Of a DNA stretch of 64,000 nt, positions 23,801 through 32,456 are shown one piece after another. Source of the stretch: Streptococcus sp. zg-86 (GTDB lineage: Bacteria > Bacillota > Bacilli > Lactobacillales > Streptococcaceae); assembly GCF_017639855.1 (NCBI RefSeq), contig NZ_CP072115.1, positions 744,001 to 808,000 of the forward strand, written 5' to 3'. The notes under the pieces are model-generated. The model saw only the letters and a list, made by a program, of their open reading frames with translations. It did not search any database and was not told where the DNA came from. The stretch's first letter is position 1; every line of letters begins with the position of its first letter. The translations under genes were made by a program, and so were the position numbers.

Positions 23801-26800
23801 TGGAAAAGGGACTCCAATCACAGGTATTGGAAGCAATGGCGTGACGATTGGAAATGTCTCAACAGCAGATACTCAAGACAAGCAAGATGATGCGGATCGT
23901 ACAGAGTGGGTAGGTGCTGTAATTGATACACCTGCATCTTCAACAGGTTCAGACTATACAACTACCGATAATCGTCCAGAAACCATCACAACAGCAGACG
24001 GCAAAGTCTACAAACGTGTCGAAAAAGTTGCTGGAAAAGAAGACGGAGACGTTGTAGAAGGAACCACACGGATTGTCTACTACTATGAACTTGTCAAAGG
24101 TGATGTTATCGTTCACTACGTTGATAAGAATGGCAATCCAATTACAGGTTTAGGCAACAACGGCGTAACCATCGGAAGTGTTCCAACATCATCTACGGAA
24201 GATAAGGAAGACGATAAGAAAGGTCCAGAACTTCCAGGTACTGTAATCGATACTGCATCAACCGATACAGGTTCAAGCTATTCAACGACAGATAACCGTC
24301 CAGAAACCATCACGACACCAGAAGGTAAGAAGTATAGACTTGTACCGAACTTGACGAAAGGTCAAGAAGAAGGAACGGTCACACCTGGAACGACAGAAGT
24401 TACTTATGTCTATGAAGAAGTCACAGGTGATGTCGTCCTCCACTACGTAGATACAGAAGGTAATGTCCTTCAGCCAAACCATCACAATACCGATGATAAA
24501 CCGCTTAGTGAGACCTATACTGTTACAAAGGATGAGAAACCAGAAAAACTCACTCGTATTGAAACAGGCGAAGATGGCCAGCCAAAAGAAGTGACCTACA
24601 TTCTCAAAGAACAATCCACAAGCGCCACAGTCGGTAAGAATGAAGTTGTTAAAGACACTAGCGATACCAATACCGTTGTGACAGATGAAACTGGTCCAGT
24701 CAAAGAAGGTACACAAAACATTATCTACGTCTATGAAAAAGCAGGTTCAGTTAATGTCAACTATGTAGACGAAAATGGAAATCCAATCACCTTTGTTGAA
24801 AATGGTAAAGAAGTACCTGGACGTAAACCAGTTTTAGAAAATGAAAAAGCTGGTACAGCGTATGATACCACAGGTACAGATAACCGACCAAAAACAATTA
24901 AAACTCCAGATGGCAAGACCTATGAGCTTGTTCCAGCAGGTAACTATGGAGCTGGTGTGGTAGATAATCAAGGTCACTTGACAACAACTGACGCAACAGA
25001 TGGTAGCGTTGAAGCTGGTAAGGTTAAAGAAGTAACCTATGTCTATAAAGAAGTCAAGGGTGATGTCGTTGTCCTTTACCGTGAAAATGGTACAGGAAAC
25101 CCAATTACCGGTGTCGGAAGCAATGGCGTGACGATTGGAAATGTCTCAACAGCAGATACCCAAGACAAGGAAGATGATACTGCTCGTCCGGAATGGGAAG
25201 GTGCTGTAATTGATACGCCTGCATCTTCAACAGGTTCAGACTATACAACGACTGATAATCGTCCAGAAACCATCACAACAGCAGACGGCAAAGTCTACAA
25301 ACGTGTTGAAAAAGTTGCTGGAAAAGAAGACGGAGACGTTGTAGAAGGAACAACACGTATTGTTTACTACTACGAACTTCAAAAAGGTAATGTCGATGTA
25401 ACATATGTAGATACGGATGGAAATCCAATTGCACCAGCTAAAGAAGTTGCAAAAGATGCCGATACAGGAACAGATTACGATACGAAAACAGATGAATTAA
25501 AACCACCAACCATTACGACTGCTGACGGTAAGACTTACGAGCTTGTACCGGCAGGCGAATACGGAGTAGGTGACGTTGATAAGGATGGCCACTTGGTAAC
25601 TTCTGCACCAGTCGACGGTAAAGTAAAAGAGGAAGACCAAACGATTACTTATGTCTACAAAGAAGTCAAAGGTGATGTCATCGTTCATTATGTGGACAAA
25701 GACGGCAATCCAATTTCTAAAGATGTGACAGATACTCCAGAAACATCAACCGGTAAAGACTACGATACGAAAGACAACCGTCCGGAAGAAATCAAAACTC
25801 CAGATGGTAAGACTTACAAACGTGTACCAGATTTGACGAAAGGCAAAGAGGAAGGTAAAGTCACACCAGGTACAACCGAAGTGACATATGTCTATGAAGA
25901 GGTCAAAGGTGACGTTATTGTCCACTATGTTGACGAAGCTGGCAACCCAATCGCTAAAGATGAGACAGATACACCGTTAACATCAACTGGTACAGTGTAT
26001 GAAACCTTCGATCACAAACCAACAACGATCACAACAGCTGACGGTAAGACTTATGAGCTTGTACCAAGTAAGACTATCGGAGCTGAAAAAGGTAAGGTCG
26101 TTGAGGGTACAACAGAAATTACCTATGTCTATAAAGAAGTCAAGGGTGATGTCATCGTCCACTATGTAGATAAAGATGGGAACCCAATTGCTAAGGACAA
26201 GGTTGATGAGAAAGACACTCCAACTGGTGAAGGTTACGATACGAAAGACAACCGTCCAGAGGAAATTAAGACTCCAGATGGTAAGACTTACAAACGTGTA
26301 CCAGATTTGACGAAAGGTGAAGAAGAAGGTAAGGTAACACCAGGAACGACTGAAGTGACCTATGTTTACGAAGAGGTCAAAGGTGATGTTGTTGTCCACT
26401 ATGTAGACGAAGCTGGTAACCCAATCGCTAAAGATGAGACAGATACACCGTTAACATCAACTGGTACAGTGTATGAAACCTTCGATCATAAACCAATCAC
26501 CATCACAACAGCTGACGGTAAGACTTATGAGCTTGTACCAAGTAAGACTATCGGAGCTGAAAAAGGTAAGGTCGTTGAGGGTACAACAGAAATTACCTAT
26601 GTCTATAAAGAAGTTCCACCAACAGATAACCCAGAAAGATATGTACCTTATATTCCAAAAGATCCTAAGAATCCAGTAGATCCAAATGATCCTCATGATC
26701 CAACGATTCCAGAGACAGGTGGAAAAATTCCAGAAGTACCGTACGATAAGACACCAGAAGATCCGAGTGATGATCCAAGATTGCCAGAAGTTCCAGACTA

Positions 26801-27866
26801 CATACCAGTAGATCCAAGCGATCCAACGAAACCATTACCAAAAGATCCAAATGGCGGCTATATTCCACCAACTCCAGTAGATCCGAAAAAACCAACCCCA
26901 GTGCCATATCTTCCAGCAGGTACAGTAATTGTTCACTATGTGAATGAAGAAGGTAAAGTGATTCAAAATCCAACAATTGATACACCAAAATCACTAGTTG
27001 GAACGGATTACAATACCAATGAAAATGGTAGAGAAATTCCGAAAGAAATTACCGGTAAAGATGGTCTAGTCTATGAACTGGTGAAAGTGAAAGAAGGCGA
27101 TAAGGAAATTGGTAAGGTTGTCAAAGGAAACACAGACGTTACCTATATCTACAAATTGAAAGAAGGCGACCTTGAAGTTAACTATGTGGATGAAGCTGGA
27201 AATCCAGTAGCACCACAAGAAAACAGCAAGGGTAAACCAAACGATCCATATACGACAACTCCAAAAGAGATTGAAGGCTATGAATGGGTACGTGTAGAAG
27301 GTGATGATCCAAGTGGTAGCTACATCAATGGTAAGAAGAAAGTTACCTATGTCTACAAGAAGAAGGAAACACCGACACCAGGTAAGCCAACGCCTCCACC
27401 AGTTGTGGAAGAAGGTGTGAAATCAGTTGTGGAAGAAGGCGACCTTGAAGTTAACTATGTGGATGAAGACGGAAATCCAGTAGCACCACAAGAAAACAGC
27501 AAGGGTAAACCAAACGATCCATATACGACAACTCCAAAAGAGATTGAAGGTTATGAATTGGTACGTGTAGAAGGTGATGATCCAAGTGGTAGCTACATTA
27601 ATGGCAAGAAGAAAGTTACCTATGTCTACAAGAAGAAGGTAACACCGACACCAGGTAAACCGATTGAGCCAGGTAAGCCAGCGACTCCACCAATGGAAAC
27701 TCAAACCCCAGAACAACCTTCTAAAGAAATATACATGAAATCAGATGCCCAAACATTGCCAAATACGGGGGATGCTAATGGAAATCCTGAGTTCATCTAT
27801 ATGGCGACAGCACTTGGATTAGCAGCCTTAGGTATGGTTGGTAAAAAAAGGAAAGAAGAAGAATAG
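20814..27866 (+). CDS. Giant MucBP-repeat LPNTG cell-wall protein with YSIRK-type signal
   Basis: A 2350-residue protein. The signal peptide carries FSIRKFTIGACSVLVGTAF, the YSIRK-G/S type that directs secretion to the division septum. An acidic region follows, then a MucBP-like module (about 142-230) closely resembling that of the upstream giant protein, then a unique region (about 230-690). From about residue 692 there are 16 recognisable MucBP-type repeats (pattern VxVHYVDxxGNPI ... VTYVYKEV), interrupted by a Pro-rich segment (about 1935-2038) between repeats 13 and 14. LPNTG is at 2315-2319, followed by a helix and KKRKEEE. MucBP proteins bind mucins or other host glycans. The ATG follows AAAGGAAG. 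Several repeats are near-identical at DNA level. Confidence 0.93.
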   Translation: MFFKKKERFSIRKFTIGACSVLVGTAFVASIDNVQAEQIESANATEVVSDITPKTETIENKAVVGATDAVENKLTSEATETPVGTKLDSEKAVLESQPDAESTKVEEKAPAEKVEDSKASAKEEEDVTVKETGEFTIAPKRDIVAVYKVNYVDEATSEVVYESNRSVVEKTSLPKSERATVNLAVESEIGQNPALAGWKLARNQASVVELAVVERGGRRNTAIFRVVKDQTSGSDNSYTGFRTTEDAGSTSSLLPNKDAIQADNASKIQDDYSVTNPNTEADTSKKAPKFVDPKPGRFTYAVIGYGNNKDFKYILSVDSEAPADGGIKAPRVYVTPIDASGKPLADSYVAELSNPGDAIPFTNIDPANPTITVSDNGQVVIKPHRNGVINANKIGTEENLVSPPAASINYLDEVVLPSPSYDEQITKYVEYKTNKPLLDDYKQAGWTGYAYTTEPFDIPGYKLVSINTNQDGTVSATPNIGKGDITYTRLVAPLGRGSMTIYRKMEFDTNDGHGTMTIYVSPKNANKPDEAATLPSAEEFFKNIENYTTYERKVYMPETDITTKTVYSEGVRQEAERRYQADSSKTIQEYKDEIIAAERGTIYETDKDAFYRASFAEKTVSQFRAEGRTGYLEYGVVNSRPLELPIDSVSRAAFYEPVLNSRAGVTGIATIRGGWRPSDSVIYEYAKIEKVEAEYFVEGTDTHLYPDPADYDKENPEKKEVAKDIDGKPYADTDVPPTLTDKDGIVYELVVNEDSKPVLKSGSAPQEGEIAYGGGQVIQYQYAAKKGGEVAAQYYVEGTTTRLYPEDNTDKSDTVVKAQDTPVGTKYEDTPPPTLKDKDGVVYELVTNPDGTPKIKAGSAATTGTVTEEKQTIQYEYAPKVGSQVTVEYVDTEGKPIKEPAEVKPKDTPVGTEYDSNPQRENTIKDPETGKTYKLVTKEGNYPVGDVANDGHLVTSKLGTEGVDDPTGQVGETPKVITYVYEEVKGDVVVLYRVNDGKGTPITGIGSNGVTIGNVSTADTQDKQDDADRTEWVGAVIDTPASSTGSDYTTTDNRPETITTADGKVYKRVEKVAGKEDGDVVEGTTRIVYYYELVKGDVIVHYVDKNGNPITGLGNNGVTIGSVPTSSTEDKEDDKKGPELPGTVIDTASTDTGSSYSTTDNRPETITTPEGKKYRLVPNLTKGQEEGTVTPGTTEVTYVYEEVTGDVVLHYVDTEGNVLQPNHHNTDDKPLSETYTVTKDEKPEKLTRIETGEDGQPKEVTYILKEQSTSATVGKNEVVKDTSDTNTVVTDETGPVKEGTQNIIYVYEKAGSVNVNYVDENGNPITFVENGKEVPGRKPVLENEKAGTAYDTTGTDNRPKTIKTPDGKTYELVPAGNYGAGVVDNQGHLTTTDATDGSVEAGKVKEVTYVYKEVKGDVVVLYRENGTGNPITGVGSNGVTIGNVSTADTQDKEDDTARPEWEGAVIDTPASSTGSDYTTTDNRPETITTADGKVYKRVEKVAGKEDGDVVEGTTRIVYYYELQKGNVDVTYVDTDGNPIAPAKEVAKDADTGTDYDTKTDELKPPTITTADGKTYELVPAGEYGVGDVDKDGHLVTSAPVDGKVKEEDQTITYVYKEVKGDVIVHYVDKDGNPISKDVTDTPETSTGKDYDTKDNRPEEIKTPDGKTYKRVPDLTKGKEEGKVTPGTTEVTYVYEEVKGDVIVHYVDEAGNPIAKDETDTPLTSTGTVYETFDHKPTTITTADGKTYELVPSKTIGAEKGKVVEGTTEITYVYKEVKGDVIVHYVDKDGNPIAKDKVDEKDTPTGEGYDTKDNRPEEIKTPDGKTYKRVPDLTKGEEEGKVTPGTTEVTYVYEEVKGDVVVHYVDEAGNPIAKDETDTPLTSTGTVYETFDHKPITITTADGKTYELVPSKTIGAEKGKVVEGTTEITYVYKEVPPTDNPERYVPYIPKDPKNPVDPNDPHDPTIPETGGKIPEVPYDKTPEDPSDDPRLPEVPDYIPVDPSDPTKPLPKDPNGGYIPPTPVDPKKPTPVPYLPAGTVIVHYVNEEGKVIQNPTIDTPKSLVGTDYNTNENGREIPKEITGKDGLVYELVKVKEGDKEIGKVVKGNTDVTYIYKLKEGDLEVNYVDEAGNPVAPQENSKGKPNDPYTTTPKEIEGYEWVRVEGDDPSGSYINGKKKVTYVYKKKETPTPGKPTPPPVVEEGVKSVVEEGDLEVNYVDEDGNPVAPQENSKGKPNDPYTTTPKEIEGYELVRVEGDDPSGSYINGKKKVTYVYKKKVTPTPGKPIEPGKPATPPMETQTPEQPSKEIYMKSDAQTLPNTGDANGNPEFIYMATALGLAALGMVGKKRKEEE

Positions 27867-27872
27867 CGAAAC

Positions 27873-28058
27873 ATGAAAGAGCAAGAATCTAGTTTGTGGT
27901 ATCAAAGTAGGACCTTCATTTGTAAAAGATGCGGTCGAAAGGTGACTACAATCCAAGGAAAGTTGGATCGTAGGTCTACATTTTGTAGTGCTCTTTGCAG
28001 TAGACGTTATTGGCGACATCCTGAAAGACGACGTAAAGAAGGTAACGATTGTTCGTGA
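27873..28058 (+). CDS. Small four-cysteine (zinc-ribbon-like) protein
   Basis: A 61-residue basic protein starting 6 bases after the stop of the MucBP protein. It contains FICKRCGRKV, about 20 residues, then STFCSALCSRRYWRHPERRR. Two C-x(2-3)-C pairs of this kind typically hold one zinc ion in a ribbon or treble-clef; the Arg-rich tail suggests nucleic-acid or acidic-partner binding. It has no signal peptide, so it is cytosolic. AAAGGAAAG lies within the upstream gene end about 20 bases before the ATG, so translation is probably coupled to that gene. I do not recognise a named family. An overlapping minus-strand frame lacks such features. Confidence 0.6.
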   Translation: MKEQESSLWYQSRTFICKRCGRKVTTIQGKLDRRSTFCSALCSRRYWRHPERRRKEGNDCS

Positions 28059-28079
28059 TAGGACTACTTCATTTTCCAC

Positions 28080-28108
28080 TTGACAGCTGTTTTAAAACGA
28101 GCTATACT
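28080..28108 (+). promoter_or_regulatory. Consensus promoter of the leader RNA before the P-type ATPase
   Basis: TTGACA (28080-28085), 17 bases, TATACT (28103-28108). This is the best sigma-A type promoter in the window and is followed by a structured, non-coding leader. Confidence 0.85.
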
Positions 28109-28114
28109 ATTCAT

Positions 28115-28257
28115 ATAAAAGAAATAGAATATGAACAAGCAGCAACGTTTCGTTGCGTAGCCGGGTCTATAAGGGTTTAGACAGCAGAAACTTGTTTGGT
28201 GATTAGCTGAGCATATCTGTGAGACAGTACAAACTGTCCATAGGTATGCTCTTTTTT
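28115..28257 (+). ncRNA. Structured leader RNA or sRNA ending in a terminator
   Basis: About 143 nucleotides from the expected start to the T-run. Visible helices are an outer pairing AACAAG (28134) with CTTGTT (28192), a hairpin GCAACG-TTTC-GTTGC (from 28142), a hairpin GTCTA-TAAGGGT-TTAGAC, and a long terminator stem with GAGCATA (28209) pairing TATGCTC (28245) and an inner GACAGT/ACTGTC loop, followed by TTTTTT. The multi-branched form with a terminator ending 31 bases before an ATPase start codon is the layout of a riboswitch or attenuator. I could not match it to a named class; a free-standing sRNA is the alternative. Confidence 0.6.
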
Positions 28258-28288
28258 CGGTTTTTCGTGCAAAAAAGGAGGAGTATCA

Positions 28289-30118
28289 ATGAAAGCTATC
28301 GTAAAAACCAAAAGAGGATTGTTCTTTTTATTAGGCAGTATATGCTTGGGAATGGGCCTATTATTAGAAGGTGGTGAAAAAGGCTGGAGCATTGCTTTTC
28401 TCTGCCTAGCGATTGGATTTCTTGGTGGACCGATTGGAAAAGATGTCATCAAAGAAATGCTCGATACCAGAGATTTTCAGGTGGATTTATTGATGATTGT
28501 ATCTGCACTAGGAGCGGTTTCCATTGCTTATTTTAGTGAAGCAGCAATCTTACTGTTTATCTTTGCAGGATCAGAAGTTTTAGAAGAGTATGTTTTTCAA
28601 AAATCAATGAAGACTATGGAAACCTTGATGATACAGGTACCTAAACAAGCTAGTGTCTTGACAAGCGATGGTCAGATTGTCTTACGAGCAATTGAGGACA
28701 TTAGAGTAGGAGACAGCATTGTCGTAACCAAAGGAGAACAAATTGCCTTGGATGGACTTGCCCAAGAACGGATGTCAGTAGATGAAAGCCTTTTAACTGG
28801 AGAAAGTCTTCCTGTAACAAAAGAAAAAGGGGAAGTAGTTTTTGCAGGTACACTTAATATAGGAGATACCAGCACCTATCAAGTCGTTAAAGAAAGCAAT
28901 GAGAGTCGTTATTCTCAAATTGTTTCTCTGATTCAAGCGGCCAGTACAAGTAAGAGCAAACGAGATCAATTGCTTCATCGCTTACAAAAGTACTATGTAA
29001 TTGCTGCCTTGCTCGGTGTGGTTCTCTTTATTGCTAGTCTTTACTTCATCAAGGGGATGAGCTTTGTAGCTGCTTTTTATAGGGGAATGATTTTGTTGAC
29101 GGTGGCAAGTCCTTGTGCCTTGATTGCTTCTATTACACCTGCCATGTTGAGTGCCATGAGTTTTGGAGCAAGAAATGGTATCTTAATCAAAACAGGTCAA
29201 GCACTAGAAAATATGATGAAGATGACCGTATTGTGTACGGATAAAACTGGTACGCTAACCAAAGGAGAATTTCGTGTCCAAAACTATCAGCTAGATCAGC
29301 CAGAACTGCTCCCTTTTCTCTTATACATGGAAAGTCGTTCGTCTCATCCACTTGCTCAATCCATCGTCCGTCAGTTTAGTGAAATCCCCTTACCATCTTC
29401 AGTAGTATCAAGCTCTGTTAGAGAAATCGTAGGCTATGGCATTGAGATGGGAGATTTGGTAATAGGGAATCAAAAACTCGTACAGACATATCAAGATCCA
29501 AAGCACTATTTGACAAAAGAAAGCTACGGAACGCTCTTATTCGTAGCTAAGGTAAATCAGATTGTTGGCTATTTTGAATTGGTAGACACAGTACGATCAG
29601 AGGCCAGTACTGCAATTACTGCCTTGCAACAACAAGGAGTAGAAGTTGCTATGTTGACAGGAGATCGGCTAGAGACGGCTCAATTTGTAGCAGACACTCT
29701 TCATATTCAACGTTACCAAGCACATTGTCTGCCAGAAGATAAGGTGGCTTACTTGCAAGAATACAGAAAGCAAGATAAGGTAGTTGGTATGATTGGAGAT
29801 GGGATCAATGATGCTCCTATTTTGGCCCATGCAGATATTGGAATTGCAATGGGAAGTGGTACGGATCTTGCGATGGACATGAGTGATGTAATTATCACGC
29901 AAAATAATCTCGAAAAAGTTGCCTTATTGTATCAGCTAAGCCGAAAATACGGTCGGATTACCCGTTGGAATATCTGCTTTTCTCTTAGTGTGATTCTGAT
30001 ACTGGTTGTCCTGAATTTTATGGGCATTCTTGATTTAACACAGGGTGTTTTCTTCCATGAAATGTCGACAATTCTAGTGATTTTAAATGGCTTACGCTTG
30101 CTTCATTCTAGTAAATAA
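28289..30118 (+). CDS. P1B-type heavy-metal translocating ATPase
   Basis: A 609-residue membrane ATPase that pumps a metal cation out of the cytosol. Visible motifs: SPC in the sixth transmembrane segment (S274-P275-C276 in TVASPCALIAS), the phosphorylation site D318 in DKTGTLTKG, the actuator LLTGESLPV near residue 170, the hinge MIGDGINDAPILAHADIGIAMG, and a C-terminal HEMSTILVILNGLRLL. There is no N-terminal CxxC metal-binding domain; the protein starts with membrane segments. This matches the ZosA/PmtA-like group, which moves Fe(II), Zn, Co or Cd, so the ion is not certain. It sits directly behind the terminator of a structured leader RNA, which suggests control by attenuation. AAAGGAGGAG precedes the ATG. 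Confidence 0.9.
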   Translation: MKAIVKTKRGLFFLLGSICLGMGLLLEGGEKGWSIAFLCLAIGFLGGPIGKDVIKEMLDTRDFQVDLLMIVSALGAVSIAYFSEAAILLFIFAGSEVLEEYVFQKSMKTMETLMIQVPKQASVLTSDGQIVLRAIEDIRVGDSIVVTKGEQIALDGLAQERMSVDESLLTGESLPVTKEKGEVVFAGTLNIGDTSTYQVVKESNESRYSQIVSLIQAASTSKSKRDQLLHRLQKYYVIAALLGVVLFIASLYFIKGMSFVAAFYRGMILLTVASPCALIASITPAMLSAMSFGARNGILIKTGQALENMMKMTVLCTDKTGTLTKGEFRVQNYQLDQPELLPFLLYMESRSSHPLAQSIVRQFSEIPLPSSVVSSSVREIVGYGIEMGDLVIGNQKLVQTYQDPKHYLTKESYGTLLFVAKVNQIVGYFELVDTVRSEASTAITALQQQGVEVAMLTGDRLETAQFVADTLHIQRYQAHCLPEDKVAYLQEYRKQDKVVGMIGDGINDAPILAHADIGIAMGSGTDLAMDMSDVIITQNNLEKVALLYQLSRKYGRITRWNICFSLSVILILVVLNFMGILDLTQGVFFHEMSTILVILNGLRLLHSSK

Positions 30119-30201
30119 AAAAATGGGAAAATAGAGAGAAAGAATAGATCTGTATGAAGATTCTGAATTAACAAAACCTTTGATGGCTGAAAAATGTCCT
30201 T

Positions 30202-30229
30202 TTGTTTTAGGGAGAGAATTTGGTATAAT
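30202..30229 (+). promoter_or_regulatory. Promoter of brnQ
   Basis: TTGTTT (30202-30207), 16 bases, TATAAT (30224-30229), with TGG directly upstream making an extended -10. Confidence 0.7.
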
Positions 30230-30258
30230 AGGAACTGTTGAATAAAAAGGAGATATTT

Positions 30259-31584
30259 ATGATAAAAAAAGGCTCTTTAACAGGTTTGCTGTTATTTGGT
30301 ATATTTTTTGGGGCAGGAAATTTAATCTTTCCTCCGACACTTGGTGCCTTGTCTGGGGAACAATTTTGGTCGGCCATTAGTGGATTTGTCTTGTCTGGAG
30401 TTGGAATCGCTGTTCTCACTCTTATTATTGGAACCTTGAATCCTAAAGGCTATGTTTATGAGATTTCGCGCAAGATTTCACCACGTTTTGCAACGATTTA
30501 TCTGGTTGCCCTCTACCTGGCAATTGGTCCGTTCTTTGCCATTCCTCGGACAGCAACAACAGCCTATGAGGTCGGCATTGCACCGCTCTTGACTGGAAAC
30601 ACGCAATGGGGACTCTTAGCTTTTACTCTCTGCTATTTTGCGATAGCCTATCTCATTGCACTCAATCCTTCGAAAATCTTAGATTTAGTTGGAAGAGTAT
30701 TAACACCGTTCTTTGCCCTCTTAATCGTTGTTTTAGTGGCTCTAGGAGCTGCAAAGTATGGGAGTGCAAGTCCGATGGCTGCTTCAGGAACCTATGTCAC
30801 CTCAGCCTTTGGGACAGGATTTTTAGAGGGCTATAATACATTAGATGCCCTTGCTTCTGTTGCCTTTAGTGTGATTGCAGTTGAAACGATGAATCAGCTT
30901 GGTTTTGCTTCTAAGAGAGAATACGTTTCAACCATTTGGGTAGTAGGAGTTGTTGTTGCTCTTGGTTTTAGTGCCCTTTACGTAGGACTTGGCTTCTTAG
31001 GCAATCATTTTCCAATTCCGGCAGAAGTCATGACCTCAGATGTCCATAAAGGTGTCTATGTCCTTTCGCAAGCAACTCAGGCCATTTTTGGTCCTAGCGC
31101 ACAGATTTTCCTAGCCATTATGGTGACCATGACCTGCTTTACGACAACGGTGGGCTTGATTGTATCGACAGCAGAATTTTTTGTCAAAACCTTCCCACAA
31201 TTAGGCTATAAAGTTTATGCGACCTTGTTCACCTTAATTGGTTTTGGGATTGCCAACATTGGTTTGTCAGCAATTATTGCCTATTCTATTCCGGTTTTAC
31301 AAATCCTTTATCCAATTACCATTGCAATTGTGCTCTTGGTGATTGTCAATCGCCTGCTCCCCTTATCTAAAATCGGTATGCAGCTGACTATTGCCTTAGT
31401 AACGATTGTAGCTTTTGCAACCATTATCGGTAATCAATTTAACTTAGAAGGATTAAATAAACTCATCAAGGCTTTGCCTTTTGCGGGTGCTTCACTTCCC
31501 TGGCTTATCCCAGCTCTGATTGGTTTAGTAATCGCTTTTATCCTGCCAGACAAGCAAGTAGCAGAAAGTTTTGAAATGGAATAA
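30259..31584 (+). CDS. brnQ: Branched-chain amino acid transport protein
   Basis: A 441-residue carrier of the LIVCS family that imports leucine, isoleucine and valine with Na+ or H+. It has about 12 hydrophobic segments, the N-terminal family block GLLLFGIFFGAGNLIFPPTLG, and GYVYEISRKISPRF in the first cytoplasmic loop. An in-frame TTG at 30238 exists, but the ATG at 30259 has AAAAGGAG seven bases upstream and is used. It is monocistronic, with its own extended -10 promoter and a terminator at 31592. Confidence 0.93.
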   Translation: MIKKGSLTGLLLFGIFFGAGNLIFPPTLGALSGEQFWSAISGFVLSGVGIAVLTLIIGTLNPKGYVYEISRKISPRFATIYLVALYLAIGPFFAIPRTATTAYEVGIAPLLTGNTQWGLLAFTLCYFAIAYLIALNPSKILDLVGRVLTPFFALLIVVLVALGAAKYGSASPMAASGTYVTSAFGTGFLEGYNTLDALASVAFSVIAVETMNQLGFASKREYVSTIWVVGVVVALGFSALYVGLGFLGNHFPIPAEVMTSDVHKGVYVLSQATQAIFGPSAQIFLAIMVTMTCFTTTVGLIVSTAEFFVKTFPQLGYKVYATLFTLIGFGIANIGLSAIIAYSIPVLQILYPITIAIVLLVIVNRLLPLSKIGMQLTIALVTIVAFATIIGNQFNLEGLNKLIKALPFAGASLPWLIPALIGLVIAFILPDKQVAESFEME

Positions 31585-31591
31585 CGATGTC

Positions 31592-31618
31592 ATCTATCAC
31601 GAAAGTGGTAGATTTTTT
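31592..31618 (+). terminator. Terminator of brnQ
   Basis: ATCTATCAC, GAAA loop, GTGGTAGAT, then TTTTTT. Confidence 0.85.
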
Positions 31619-31719
31619 TGGTTTACCTTATCAAATTCAAGTTTTTCCACATGAAATTCTCTAGTTTTTGGAATCAAAGAGGACTATACTAGAGATACAA
31701 AAGGATAAGGAGTAACGAA

Positions 31720-32427
31720 ATGACCTCAGTTGTATTTTTAGTATCAGTGTTTTTAGCAGGAATCTTGTCTTTCTTCTCGCCGTGCATTCTCCCATTATTA
31801 CCAGTATATGTCGGTGTCTTGTTAGATTCAGATGAGCCACGAACCGTTCGCTTTTTAGGAGTGGAAATTGCCTGGTACGGGATTGTAAAAACCCTCTTTT
31901 TCATCGCAGGACTATCCATGGTCTTTATCACGCTAGGATATGGGGCAGGCTTTCTAGGAAATCTTCTTTATACAGATTGGTTCCGCTATGTTCTGGGAGG
32001 AATCGTGGTTATTCTAGGAATTCACCAGACAGGGATCATCAATATTTCCCAATTACAAAAGCAAAAGAGTGTCCAATTTAAGCAGGATAAAAAACGCAAT
32101 GATTTCTACAATGCCTTCTTACTTGGTCTGACATTTAGCTTTGGTTGGACACCATGTGTTGGACCGGTACTCAGCTCAGTGCTTGCGATTGCGGCGTCAG
32201 GTGGAAATGGTGCCTGGCAGGGTGCAATCCTCATGTTACTCTACACATTAGGGCTTGCCTTGCCGTTCTTATTAGTGGCACTTGCTTCCTCATTTGTTCT
32301 ACGCTATTTCAGTAAACTCAAACCTTATATGGGAACCTTGAAGAAAATTGGTGGAATTATCATTATTCTAATGGGAATTCTACTCATGTTAGGCAATTTA
32401 AATATCTTTGCTCAATTATTTGGATAA
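31720..32427 (+). CDS. ccdA: CcdA-type thiol-disulfide membrane transporter
   Basis: A 235-residue, six-helix membrane protein that passes reducing equivalents from cytosolic thioredoxin to extracellular thioredoxin-like proteins. The two redox cysteines are C22 in FFSPCILPLLP and C146 in GWTPCVGPVL. It is the first gene of a three-gene set with a thioredoxin-like lipoprotein and MsrAB, the arrangement described in pneumococcus as ccdA1-etrx1-msrAB2. The 29-base gap to the next gene has AAAAGGAG. A TATACT about 40 bases upstream of the ATG may be the -10. Confidence 0.93.
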   Translation: MTSVVFLVSVFLAGILSFFSPCILPLLPVYVGVLLDSDEPRTVRFLGVEIAWYGIVKTLFFIAGLSMVFITLGYGAGFLGNLLYTDWFRYVLGGIVVILGIHQTGIINISQLQKQKSVQFKQDKKRNDFYNAFLLGLTFSFGWTPCVGPVLSSVLAIAASGGNGAWQGAILMLLYTLGLALPFLLVALASSFVLRYFSKLKPYMGTLKKIGGIIIILMGILLMLGNLNIFAQLFG

Positions 32428-32456
32428 ATCGAAAACAGACGAAAAGGAGAAATCAA

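Noticed and set aside
28134..28257. Known riboswitch class (yybP-ykoY manganese or NiCo) for the ATPase leader
   Set aside because: The conserved loop sequences of those classes as I remember them are not visible; naming a class would be guesswork without a covariance search.
30238..30258. TTG start for brnQ giving a 448-residue protein
   Set aside because: The TTG would place the start right behind the -10 and before the real AAAAGGAG site that serves the ATG at 30259.
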